DNA of 64,000 nt from an uncultured Coriobacteriaceae bacterium (GTDB lineage Bacteria; Actinomycetota; Coriobacteriia; Coriobacteriales; Atopobiaceae). The notes beneath the pieces were generated by a model, which was not told the DNA's origin, did not search any database, and saw only the letters and a program-made list of their open reading frames with translations. The DNA lies in NCBI GenBank assembly GCA_902798915.1, contig CADBYM010000011.1:20584-84583 (forward strand), read 5' to 3'. Of this stretch, positions 28,064 through 40,100 are shown in pieces. Made by a program: the position numbers and the translations under genes. The first letter of the stretch is position 1; every line of letters starts with the position of its first letter.

Positions 28064-29056
28064 ATGCATGATCGGGATTATCGCATCGACAACCTGCGCT
28101 GCCTGCTCATTGTGCTGGTGGTGTTTTGCCATCTCCTCGTGGTGATGAGCACGGGGCCGCTTACTGGTGTGCTCTACCAAGTCATCTATGTGTTCCATAT
28201 GCCCGTGTTCGTCTTCGTTACGGGCTACTTCGCGCGGTGGCGGCCGCAGCGCATCGCCTGCGGACTGCTCCTCCCCTATGTAGAGTTTCAGCTCCTTGCC
28301 TGCCTGTGGGGCAACTTCCTCATGGGTCGCGTCTGGTGGTGGGGCTTCACGCTCCTCCAACCCAGCTGGACGCTGTGGTATCTGCTCACGTGCGTCTTTT
28401 GGTACGCGACGACTCCCCTACTCACGGAAGTGCGAACGCCCCGTGCGCGCCTCGCCGTTGTCGCAGCTGCGTTCGCCGCTTCCATTGCCATCGGTTGGGT
28501 TCCCTGGGCGGCGGACGCCTATGACTTATCCCGCATGGTGGTGCTGTATCCGTTCTTCTGCGCCGGATTCTTCGCCGGCAAAATGGGACTTTCTGCCCGC
28601 ATCGACGCGCTTGGTTCTGGGCGTCGTGTACGTCTGTGTACGGTCTTCGCCGCACTTGTCGCCGTACTCATGGTGTTGCACTATGCGCACGGCCCCTGCC
28701 CCAAGGAGGTGCTTTATCGCAACACCCCCTATGCCAACTCATGGGAATGCGAGGCGCGCGTCATCGTACAGCTCGCCGCCGGCGCATGGTGCGCCTTGCT
28801 GGTTGTGATGACGCCCGGGCGACACCTGTCCCCCGCCTCGATGGTGGGCCGTAACTCCATAAGCGTGTATCTGCTACACCCTTGGTGCATCCGCATCCTG
28901 AGGTTTGCGCCGCCTTTGCCTGGAGGAGAACTCGTGCAGGTGCCCGCCGCATTGGCGCTCGCCGTCGTGCTCGCGCTCGCGCTGGGCAACGATCGCGTCT
29001 GCAAGGTCTTCCGACACGTATTCTGTGGTGGCTGGCTCAAGCTGCGCGCAGAATAG
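28064..29056 (+). CDS. Membrane acyltransferase, family 3 (OafA/WecH-like)
   Basis: 330 residues with about ten membrane helices. The N-terminal RIDNLRCLLIVLVVFCHLLV carries the helix-1 His/Arg signature of family 3 acyltransferases, and YLLHPW appears near the end (residues about 268-273). Such proteins move acyl groups, often acetate or succinate, onto surface sugars, peptidoglycan or antibiotics using acyl-CoA. The substrate cannot be told from sequence. It is monocistronic and convergent with the EAL gene (12-nt gap). The start at 28064 follows an extended -10 directly. Confidence 0.83.
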   Translation: MHDRDYRIDNLRCLLIVLVVFCHLLVVMSTGPLTGVLYQVIYVFHMPVFVFVTGYFARWRPQRIACGLLLPYVEFQLLACLWGNFLMGRVWWWGFTLLQPSWTLWYLLTCVFWYATTPLLTEVRTPRARLAVVAAAFAASIAIGWVPWAADAYDLSRMVVLYPFFCAGFFAGKMGLSARIDALGSGRRVRLCTVFAALVAVLMVLHYAHGPCPKEVLYRNTPYANSWECEARVIVQLAAGAWCALLVVMTPGRHLSPASMVGRNSISVYLLHPWCIRILRFAPPLPGGELVQVPAALALAVVLALALGNDRVCKVFRHVFCGGWLKLRAE

Positions 29057-29068
29057 AATGAGGCCGCG

Positions 29069-30961
29069 TCAACCCAGGTACTTGTGCGCAAACTCCTCCA
29101 TGGCAATCGGCCTCGAGAAGAGGTATCCCTGTAGGTAGTCGCAACCGATCTCCGTCACGGCATCGGCCATCTCCTCCGTCTCGATGCCCTCGGCCGTCAC
29201 GGTATACCCCGTCTCCTTGAAGCCCTTTACCACCAGGGGCACAAGAATGTCGCGGTCGCGCAGCCAGTCGCGCACGACCTCCATGTCGAGCTTGACGTTC
29301 TCGAAGGGATACCGCTTGACGCGCGTGAGGTTAGAATGGCCGGTGCCGTAATCATCGAGCACAAAGACAAAGCCAGCGTCGCGCAGCGCCAGCACCTGCC
29401 TGCTAAAGAGCGCGTAATCCACGATGGACTGCTCCGTAATCTCCAGGTGAATCTGCTCGGGCCGCACGTCATAGGCGCGGAGAATCACCTTAAAGCGATC
29501 GACAAGGCTTTGTTGCAAGCACTGGATGGGCGAGACGTTCACGTTGATCCATTCCAGCCCCATGGCCTGTGTGTCGTGTTCTGCGATGAAGGCGCAGGCC
29601 TTCTCAAAGACGATCTCGCCCAATTGGTCGATGTACCCACTCTTCTCGGCCATGGCGATGAACTGCGCGGGAGCGAGTATGCCGCCCTCGCCATCGTAGA
29701 TGCGCGCAAGTGCCTCGGCCGCAACGAGCTTCCTCGTCTTGCTGTCAACAAGCGGCTGTAGGTATACCTCCACTTCGTGGTTGCGGACCGCGTGCTCGAG
29801 TTTGCGCAGTATGCTGACTTGCTTGTCAACCTCTCGGATGCTGTGCGGGTCAATCGCGTCATCGCGCACCACGCTGAGGTCCTGCTGCGCGGTATCGAGC
29901 GCAATGGTGAGGTTGTTACTGATTTGGTCAGCGGAGGTGAGGCCCGACTCGGCACTCACGTAGGCAAACGCCACGCTGAACTGCAGCGCTCCATACTCCG
30001 TGGACCACGCTTCCTCAAAGCGTTCGTCAATGCGACGGCTTACGTCTGCCCAGTCACTGCGCTCCCCGCCCACGAGCATGAATCGGCCGGCACCCAAATA
30101 GCATACGGAGGTCTGGGGAAAGCTCGTAAGGAGCCATTCGTTGATGCATGTGATTGCCTCGTCCATCTGCTGCCCACCGAGCATGCCGCGCACGTGGTAG
30201 TAGTTTTGCAAGACGATGCCCAGCACATGATAATCGTCACGTGTCGATGCTTGCGCAAGCAGCAGCCTGAAGCCGTCCTTGCTGAATGCCAGTCCTCGCT
30301 CCGTCGTGAACAGATCGGGATTAAGAAAGCCCAAGAATGCGATGTTGATGGCCATCACGCAGAAGAGGTCCATGATCAGCATGTTCGGCAGGAGGTACCG
30401 TACGGAATTGCCTGCAATGAGCAAGACGTTAAAGGCGAGCGCCGTATCGAACTCATAACGATTCAGCTTCTTTGAATGGCGCACGAGAAGCACTATCGAA
30501 AGCAAGGTATAACCCACAAAGTAGACATAGATGCCGTTATACCATGGGCCGCTCGCATAACCCATGTCTGTGATGGAAAAGACCGCACCGGTCCAGTAGC
30601 TCGAGATGGCTATGAGCTCACCGACCGCGAACGGCAGGGCACAAGCTCGCTCGAACAGGCGATTCGGCGTCGAACCAATGTGTACGATATCGAGGGTCAG
30701 GCGATAGAACCAGTAGGCGCGCGCGAGGTACAAGACGAAGAACGCACCATTCGCAAGGTAGAGCGCTTCGACGGAATACGACGAGAAGCTCTCGTCCATC
30801 TTCGTCGAGCCAACACCGACTATCATGCAAAGCATCTGCAGAATGATGAGGCCCATGAAGGTGCGGTTGGCGCGTATGGGCAGGCGCGGCTTGTTGAAGT
30901 AGTACACCAACGTGGTGAGAAGCAAGAGCGCGCACGGCAACACAAAGTCATAATTCCACAT
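29069..30961 (-). CDS. Membrane GGDEF(degenerate)-EAL c-di-GMP phosphodiesterase
   Basis: 630 residues from the ATG at 30961, set by GGAGGT 6 nt upstream. Seven or so N-terminal membrane helices (about 1-220) form a sensory module. A GGDEF-like domain (about 225-370) has LGAGRF in place of GGDEF and cannot be a cyclase. The EAL domain (about 380-625) keeps EALARI, NVNVSP, EITEQ, DDYGTGHSNL, KLDMEVV and AEGIETEE, so c-di-GMP hydrolysis is expected. It ends 12 nt from the convergent acyltransferase. Together with the 1152-residue protein at 1282 it gives this window two c-di-GMP enzymes, here next to the large surface-structure genes. Confidence 0.9.
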   Translation of the reverse strand: MWNYDFVLPCALLLLTTLVYYFNKPRLPIRANRTFMGLIILQMLCMIVGVGSTKMDESFSSYSVEALYLANGAFFVLYLARAYWFYRLTLDIVHIGSTPNRLFERACALPFAVGELIAISSYWTGAVFSITDMGYASGPWYNGIYVYFVGYTLLSIVLLVRHSKKLNRYEFDTALAFNVLLIAGNSVRYLLPNMLIMDLFCVMAINIAFLGFLNPDLFTTERGLAFSKDGFRLLLAQASTRDDYHVLGIVLQNYYHVRGMLGGQQMDEAITCINEWLLTSFPQTSVCYLGAGRFMLVGGERSDWADVSRRIDERFEEAWSTEYGALQFSVAFAYVSAESGLTSADQISNNLTIALDTAQQDLSVVRDDAIDPHSIREVDKQVSILRKLEHAVRNHEVEVYLQPLVDSKTRKLVAAEALARIYDGEGGILAPAQFIAMAEKSGYIDQLGEIVFEKACAFIAEHDTQAMGLEWINVNVSPIQCLQQSLVDRFKVILRAYDVRPEQIHLEITEQSIVDYALFSRQVLALRDAGFVFVLDDYGTGHSNLTRVKRYPFENVKLDMEVVRDWLRDRDILVPLVVKGFKETGYTVTAEGIETEEMADAVTEIGCDYLQGYLFSRPIAMEEFAHKYLG

Positions 30962-31133
30962 ACATGCACCTCCGCCCGGCTCGCACCTAAATATACCATT
31001 ATTCAATTTTGCGCGAAGATGTCAGCTGAAAGACCACTCCGTCTGCTCTTGAACGGTCGGCCGCTGGAGATCTTCCTCCCGCGGCCGACACTCGATGCTT
31101 CGTACCCAGCAGGTACAATCCCTCTCCCGCTGG

Positions 31134-34100
31134 TTAGGTTGCTTCGACCTCCCGCGAGAGCGGAGCCGTTGCGTCATCGGATAGATAGCCCACTCCGTCT
31201 TCGTTCACCGTAACGATGAAGTACTTGCCGCTTGGAATCGTATAGCCATCCGGTGCCTTCGTCTCCTCTATGTAGTACGTCCCGTAGTTCAGCTCGCCCA
31301 CATAGAACACGCCGCTATCGCCACTGACAAACTCGGTCTTTGTGTCACCGTGTATGTCCTTGCCCTCGACGAGCGCACCGCTTGCGCTCCCGCGATGAAT
31401 CTTGAACTTGCCGCCCGCCAGCGACTCATAGGTACCCTTCGCCACCTTACGGAGAATGGCTTTGCGCGAGCCCGCAACTTCGTTGGTCAAGGAAAGCGTC
31501 TTCGTCGTGTATACACTCAGCTGTTGGCTTACACCATCAATGATGAGACGTGTGTTTCCCTGCGTGTGTGGGTCGTCATCGATAAACTCAATCAAGTCGA
31601 ATTTCACGTTCGTATTGCGGCTGTGCTGGCTATAGTTCGGGGCACCAGTCGGCTTGTTCTTGTTGCCGAGCTCGTTGTACGTCAGGATGCCGTAGGCAAA
31701 GTTGCACATCGAAGTATCGGTGTGCAAATGTATGCCAGACCGATCAGCATTCGCAAGCAGCTGAATCTTTGCGGTGTCAATATTCTTTGGCAGCCTAACC
31801 TTTACGTAGAAGTATTCGTTTCCTTCACCTTGCTTCTCTGCAAGGTATGCCCTGTTCAGCTTTTCGCCCGTGTCGCCAAAATCGGTGGACGAGCAGTACA
31901 GCTTTCCGTTCTTGGTATCCACAAAATAGAAGTCCATTTTGTGCACGTTCTGGTACCTAGTCGTGTTTGTCGCATTTACGTCCGTATTGCTGGCATGCAT
32001 CATAACGTAATAGTCTTTGTAGTTTTCGCCGTCAGAGTCAGTGTGCCAATTCTCCCGGCTTGCGGGTTTGTTGTCCTCGAAAGCGGCCGTCCAACGCCAC
32101 GCGTTCTCCTCGTCTTCGATTTCAGAGATCTCATACGCATCGAATGCAACTCCGGCAGCACTGAACTTCGGGACATAGACCAGCTCCCGCCACGTAGACT
32201 CACTCTTCTCGCCGTCTATCTTGGTAACCTTCTGCGAATTCGGCCAATTGCCAACGTAGCAGTTAACCTTCACTTTGGTCGGGCTATCTCCCGTGGCTCC
32301 AAGGATGCCATACACCTCGAACCCAACCGCCTTCCTCTGATCTTCAGGGATGCCGTCATCCCAAATCTTCTTTATCTCGATAGGAATCAGCGTATTTGAA
32401 TTCGTGACAACAACACTATTGTTTTTGACATCGGTAACCTCGTCTATAGGAATGGCGCTGACTGAGTTGGTCGAATACGTCGCCGAGTAAACGGTATCCG
32501 CGACGCTCGTTCCACCGATCTTCGTCTCTTCCAATACGTAAATCTCGCCCGGCCTCAGCCTCTTGCTGGTCTTTGTCCAACCCTCCTCTTGAGTGATTTG
32601 CAGGGTTTCCACGTTGTCGAGCCTTTGATCGGCTTCATTGACACGCTTGATTTGAACCGTCACATTCGTTGGCGTCTCGCCATAATCCTCTATGGTTATC
32701 CATTCCTTGGTGACCGGAATGGTGCTGTACACCCAACAAATCTTCCCCTCGTTGTCAGGATCTGCAACACCGTACAAGTCGGTATCCAAGTCATCGACAA
32801 AGGCGTTCAGCCCCGTAGCGTTGGTGTGGCTTCCAAACAACTCGCCGACAGTACGATGATTCTCTGTGGCCGTCGCATCGTACACGCCAATCTTTGCATT
32901 CTCACCGAGCGCGTCATCGACATTAATGACGACGTTGTCATCCACACTCAGCACGACGTTCTTCTGAGCACCTTCCTGACCAAGGTTGTCATAGACGACG
33001 GGAGAACCCGAGAAGAATAGCTTCGCATTCGCTCCGCCAACATCTACCGCACCGCCTTCCGTTGACGAGTTCCCGCTCATGGTGCCTCCCGTCATGCTTG
33101 CGACGCCTCCATCGGCAACGTGAAGAGCGCCTCCCCTATTTGCCTGGCAGTTGGTGATGGACGTTCCATCGCCGATCGCAAGCGTTCCGGAGCCCACATA
33201 GATGGCGCCACCATTACCGGTTGCGTTCACATCATGGATGGTCACACCGCTGAAGGTGGCTGTGGCCACTCCCGCGATATTGAACGCTCCACCGTTAATG
33301 CTCGGCGCAGTCACCATGCTCGTGCTCCCGCCGTCGAAGATGAGGTCACTCACCGTAAAGTTGGAAGCGGTATTCACCCCAAACATGGAGCTGGTAGACT
33401 GATTCCTTGCGAGGGTAGCCTTGGTCAGGCTTTCGCTGCCCTCTTCCGCAGCTTCGGACGGCGTATAGATAAACACATCGCCGTTCTTGCTCATCGTTGA
33501 GGAGATGTCGGTCTCTGCCGTGGTGAAGGTCAAATCCTTCGCATTGCTGTACGTGATGTTGGCCTCATTGCTACCAAGCGAATAGTCTTGCAGCATCTTG
33601 AGCTTAAGCGCCCCGGTGTACTCAACATACGCCGAACCAGACTTGCGATACAGGGTATTTCCGGTCGCGGTGAATCCGTCTTTGACCGTCATGTATACCG
33701 CTGGTCCAAAGATCGTTGTCCCCGTGCCATTTACTGTCTTGATCTCGTACAGAAGGGCATCGTCACTCGCCGTGAGTTTGCAGACAACACCAAGCCAGTA
33801 GACAGTATCGTCCGTATCGATGTTTTCGTAGTCAGGAACGCCGTACAGACCAAGGTTGCGGTCATTCACGAAGTACTTTGCGTTTTCTCGTGTTGCCAGG
33901 GTGTCATCCCCTTGGCCAAATGTTCCGAACGGCTTGCTGTATATGCCGTGTTCCTGGTAAATCGTGCTCGCACCCGCTTGCGCGTCTATCGCATACACAC
34001 CGATGGTGCCGCCGGTCAGACCGGTTTCACCCGTATTGATCACACCGTTCTCATCCTCGCTGAGCACCACGTTCTTTTGTGCGGTGGTTGCCGCACTGGC

Positions 34101-37100
34101 GGGGTTGTTGAAGATGACCGGGCTGCCGGAGAAGCTCAGCTTCGCATTCTTGCCGCCTACGTTGACGGCACCGCCGTCTTTCGCCGTAGCGCGGTTCAGC
34201 TTGATGCTGCCGCCAGACATGGTCATCTGCGCATAATCCGCCGCATACACAGCGCCGCCCAAGCCGGTTGCTCGGTTGTTGGTCAGGTTGCCAGACGAAA
34301 TGCTGAATGTCGCGCGGCTGCTCTCGCTGCTGCCCGCCAGATACACGCCCGCACCGTTCACGGCTGAATTCTTGTAGGATGCCGTGGTGCCACCGATGGT
34401 GCCGCCAGTCATGGTGAGATTTGCGGCTTCGCTCACATACACGCCACCGCCAAAGCCGCCGCTACCACCAACAGCTTCGGCATTGTTGGTGCGGACGTTG
34501 CCCTTCTTGAGCTCAAGCGTTGCAGCGTCCACGTATACACCGCCGCCGTAGCACGCACCGTTGCTGATGACGTTGGTACCCGATAGCGTTGCATCCACCG
34601 CTGTGTACAAGCCACCGCCGTTGGAAACCGCGCTGTTGTACGCGATGGTGCCACCTGTGAAGGTGGAGGCTCCGGAGTCTGCCGCCAGATAGACGCCGGC
34701 ACCGTTAGCTGCGTTGTTGGCATTGCCAGAAGTACCGATGTTACCACCCGATACCTTAATCAGGCCATTCGTACCCACATACACGCCACCGCCACCGTTG
34801 GCAGCGCTATTGCTCGAGATGGATACGCCGCTCAGGTTAGTCTGACCTTCCGTGTACACGCCGCCACCGTCTCTGATCGCGGCGTTGTACGAGATTGTGC
34901 CTCCGGAGAAGCCGCCCGTTCCCTGCAGGTACACGCCCGCACCGTAGGCCGCAGTGTTGCCGTTGCCGCTTGTTCCGATTTTTCCTCCAGACATGGTGAG
35001 GGTGCCGCCTGCGGCAATACATATGCCGCCACCACGGCCTCCTTCGCCGCCCTCGCTAACATTAGCGCTATTGGACGTGATCGTGGTACCCGTGAGGTTA
35101 ACCGCACCCCGCGCGTACAGCGCCCCGCCGTCTGCCGCGACGTTCTCGAGAATGCTACCGGCACTTAAGGTAACGGTCGTGTCCTCGCCAGCATAGATGG
35201 CGCCACCATTGCCGCTGACCTTCGCATGCTGCAGCGTCGCACCTGCGCTCACCATGAGCTGCGCATATTCGCCCTCAGTGCGCACGATGCCGCCGTTGCC
35301 TTCGGCATCAACTCCCGCTCCATCGAGCGTGATGTTCGTCAGAGTGAAGTTATACTTGTCAACAAACATGCTGCCGGCTACGGTTTCGCCGCGCGTGATG
35401 GTGCACACCGTTGACAGGTCACCCGGCACGAACGGCCCTGGATATCCGTCTGTATCGCTGACTTCCGCTGTAGTCAGGATTGCCGTCTTAGGACGCGCCA
35501 GTTCGACGGCCGTGCTCATCTCGTAGGACTCGACGAGCATCTTGATCTTTCGCTGCGTGGCGTTGTCGTCGCTCGTTGCCGTAGATGTGAAGCTCGCCTC
35601 ATTGAAGTCGACGAAGGCATCCCTAAGCGTGGTGTAGACTGCCGGGCTACCGTTCACGTAGAGCAGGTTGTCGTCGCGGTCGGTAATCTTGCATATCACG
35701 GGCTCCCACTGGGCGTAGAGCGACAGGTTATCGTCATTCGTGTGGCGGAAGAACTCGTACGTGTCGCCTCTTCTGTACGCAGTGCCGGGGTTCTGCTCGC
35801 TGGGATTCTCTAACGTGTTCCAGCAGACGAACCCGTATCCCGGCCGTGTGGGATTGGCCTCTTCGATGGTATAGACGTGGCTGGTCTCGCTGACACCGAA
35901 ATTGACGTCATCCTGCCGCCTCACCGTACCATCCGACAATTTGGCACCGTCACCGTTGACGTCGAAGATGACCTTTGGCTCAGCATCGTTATACACCGTG
36001 AAGACCGCGCCGATTGAGGCAGCCTCGGGTCCAGCGATGCTCAGCGTGCGGTTCTGCTGGCCTTCAGTTGCCGTAGTCGTCCACGTCACCGAATTGTCCC
36101 GGCCAATCGTGTTGGTCCAAGACCCCGCCGGACGCACGTAATCATCGTTAGCCGCTGTCTCGCGTAGCACATAGGTGCTATCGGCCGCAAAGCTTGCCAC
36201 GTTGCCGTCTTTGGACTCCATGGCGCCCCATGGTACGGACAGCTTGCCGTCGGCGTCGCTCGTACCGGTCCAGACTTGCACATCATCACTTGCATCGTCA
36301 GTGCCTTGCGTATTCGTAAGCGAGAAGGAGGTGTGCGGGATGACCGTTGGCTCGCCAGAATCCTTCGTGACGTAGTCGCACACCACGAGGTTCAGCGCCT
36401 TGCCGACCCAGATGATGTAGTTGCCGCCATCGACCGCCACTCCCGGTACACCATGAAGGGCAGGGTCGCAATCATTCCTGAACCCGTTTAGGTTGGCAGT
36501 AAGTGGCGACGTACCAGCATAGGTACCGAAGTTCCTCGCCGAGATGCCATGGTCGTAGTATATGGACGTATCGTCATCGTTCTTCACATACACGCCGATG
36601 TTGGCATTCATGCCGAGACCGGTTGAGTTGATGATTGCGTTGCTGTCATAGGCCAGATACACGTTCATTACGGTGGTACCTGCCGAATTGCCATTGCCTG
36701 CAACCACGGCGTCACCCGAGAAATGCAGAATGGCGTCGGAACCCGTACTGATGGCGCCCTGCTTCGAATTGTTCTCCGTGATGCTCCCGCCCGACATGCT
36801 GAAGGTCTTCCCATCGGCCACGTAGACCGCTCCGCCATTCTGGGAGGCGGTATTCTCCTTCATGCTGCCAGAAGAGAAGGTCACGTTTGCCTGATCAAAT
36901 ATCGCGCCGCCGTTACGCGCCTGATTGCCGGTAAAGGCCGCGTTGGAGATGCTCGCCGACGCATCCGGCATGGTGTAAAGCGCACCACCGTTACTAGCAG
37001 TGTTGCGCGTGAACGAGCCGCCCGTGATGGTTGTGGTGGACTGCACGTAGAGTGCACCCCCGTTTGTGCCCTCGTTGCCGATGAAGCTTCCGTCACTCAT

Positions 37101-40100
37101 GGTGAAGCTTGTACCCGACGTGAGGTAGATTGCGCCACCATCACCAGACGCTCTGTTTCCTTCGCCATCATTCGCGCCGCCGAACGTGGCACCGCTCACC
37201 ACGACATTCTCGTTAGCGTATATCGCACCACCGTCGTGCGTAGCGGTATTGCCCGTAAACGTCGAACCGGAGTTGGCCATGACCACGCGACCAGAGCCGG
37301 CATAGATGCCACCGCCATCGTTTGCTTGGCAATTCGTAATGGTGCCACCAATCGTCAGGGCGCCACTGCCATCCTCGGCATAGATGCCACCACCGTTGTT
37401 GGTCTGACAATTCTCGATTGTTCCATTCATTGTGAGGGCTGCACCACTCCCCAACCATATGGCGCCACCCGCGTTGTTGTCTGTACCGTCCCCCGAAGCG
37501 GGAGCATTCTTCACTTGGGAGTCGCGCAACGTCGCGCCGGCATTGATGGTGAGTTCCTCGGAGCTCTCCACTCGAATGATGCCGCCCTTGGCATTGGAGC
37601 TATAGGAGGTCTGGCCCTCTTCTGTGGTATATCCACCATCTAGGGTAATCTCGTCGAGCGTCAAGATGCCGTTGTCCACGATCATGCTTCCACCGTCAAA
37701 TCGGCGATTAATCGTGGCCGCCACTCCCGGATCACCTTGATAGGGATACATGTCGTCGTTGGTAAGTGCCGTCGAGAGAGTAACGATCTTTCCCTCTGCC
37801 AACCTGGCCGTTCCCGTCATATCGTAATTCGGAACCACCATCTCAACGCGCAACATCGTCTCGGCAGTAGAGCCATTCTTGGTTTGCAGGTGGATGCCAT
37901 CACTAATAAGTGCGAAGGCGTCCTCCAGCGTTTCGAATATGGCCGGTGTTGGCACGCCGTCCCTTATGTAATACAACTGGTCGCGGCTGTCATTGTCGTT
38001 GACGATCTTGCACACCACGCCATAGCGCTCATTCTTGAACACGATGTTGGCATCCTCACCAACGACACCCTGCGCGAAGGATGAGTACCTCTCGTCCTCG
38101 TCACCCACCTTTACATAGGGGCGGAAGTAATCCTTCTGCGACTGGGTGAGCTCCTCTGTCACAGTAAAGCCCAAATCTGTGGGCAGCTCCTTAACCGTGA
38201 AGGATTGGCCATCCCTCAGGGTGAATTCACCCATACCTTCGGTTATGGCAATCACGCTTGTGGACTGCTCGCCACTTGCGTCTGTTACAATCACATCGTA
38301 ATGCTTGTTGGTTATCGTTTCGTCATCCAGCTGGAGTGTGAAGTCAAAGTTCTCTGAGGAATCACCTTCGATTGCCTTTGTCACGTTCTTGGATATAGTC
38401 ACATCTGCTTTGGCGCGTGTATTGATGAAGGTCACATAAGAATAGCCGGAGGAATCCTCACCCTCTCTCATGTTCTCGCCAAAGCTGCCGTCGACACGAT
38501 CTCCGGTACCTTGCACATCCTCGCCGCGTACGACGCGCACGTTAGATGTACTGAAGTCTTCTTTCTCCTCCGTCGTCAGGATCTCTTCGACGGTATAGGT
38601 CACGCCGTCGTTGACGAACCTTTCGGGCAGGCCGGTAGCCATCTTCACATTTGCTTCCCCGCCGTTCAGTGTGAACGTAGCTACACCATTCACGAACTGC
38701 ATGTCCCCGTAGTCTCCGGAGAAGGTGAGATCACTCAGCGTCACCTTGAAATTGAATTCCCGATTGGAATCATCGGCCAAATCGCTCACCACGGTCTTGG
38801 TAACTTGCAAGACTGGGCTCGGCTTCCAATAGATCAGCAAATCCTCCACGTTGGACGCGTTCCGAAGTCCATGCAAATTGGTATGCCGGTCGTTGACAAA
38901 CGAATACAGATTTGTGCTGTCCTGCCACGTACCAAAGGTCAATTCTTGCTTTCCATGTCTGTTATACGGATTCCCATCCGTAGCATAGACGCCAATCTCC
39001 GACTGCGAATTGAGCACTCCGGCATTGATGACAGCGTTGCTGTCTTGATTCAGCTCGACATTGTTGCGAACTTCATTGCCACCCTTAGTAGCCGTATTGT
39101 CAATCACCTTCACAATGCCCGAGAAGGTAAGCCGAGCGTTGCTGCTCCCCACGGTGATAGCACCACCCTGAGAGGTCGCACTACAGTCGGCAATCGTGCC
39201 GCCGGACATATTGAGTTTGCCACTTGCATTGACGCACACCGCGCCACCCGAGGCGGCAGAACAGTCCTTTATGATTCCGCCGGACATATTGAAGGTGCCG
39301 TTTGCGACGACATACACTGCGCCACCACGTTTACCCGTTGCCGAGCAGCTCTCTATCGTGCCATCTTCCATGTTAAGCACGCTAGCGTCGTTGTACAGCG
39401 CAATGGCACCGCCGCCATTGGCGGAGGTACTGCTGTTCTTGAGCGTTGCGTTTCTCTCAATGGTCACCGTGCCACTATCCTTAACGGCCACGATGCCACC
39501 TTGTTCCGTCGCCCTCTTGTTATCGGCATCCATCGTGATGTTCTTGAATGTGAGGTTGCCACGGTTCGTGATCCATGAGTTGCCCCATGTGCCGCCCCTT
39601 TTGACAGTCGCAAACTCTGCCTCTCCGTTATAGAAGAACCCACATTCATCCTTGTCTTTGGAGGCCGTGGTAAGGGTCACCGTTTTGCCGGCACTGAGTC
39701 CAATACGGGTACCGCATGTGTAATCATCCACCAGCATCTCTATGATGTAAGCGCTGCCGTAGGACTCAGCCACGCCGGTTTCGGCATTCTTACGATAGAG
39801 CGCCGCACCGCTCTCGATGTAGCCGAAGGCGTTGTCTGTGACGGCGCCACCGCCGTTATCTAACTTGGTAAACACCGCCGGTTTCTTACAAGCCGAATCG
39901 GTGTACAAGAGATGAGTGCCATCGGTAATCTTGCAGACATAGGGCTGCCAAATGACAAGGCTCCCGGATCCTTGCGCACCAGAGTAGGGATACCGGTCAT
40001 TAGAATAGCGCTTCAAGTTGTTCGTGCTGGTACGCGTGGCAAAGGGCATCCCCGATAGCCCATGGTAGTTCTCCCACTCGTCTGTCACATAGACACCGAT

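Noticed and set aside
31000..31134. LPxTG anchor of the giant protein in a shifted frame
   Set aside because: All minus-strand frames after the stop were read. None shows LPxTG followed by a hydrophobic helix and basic tail.
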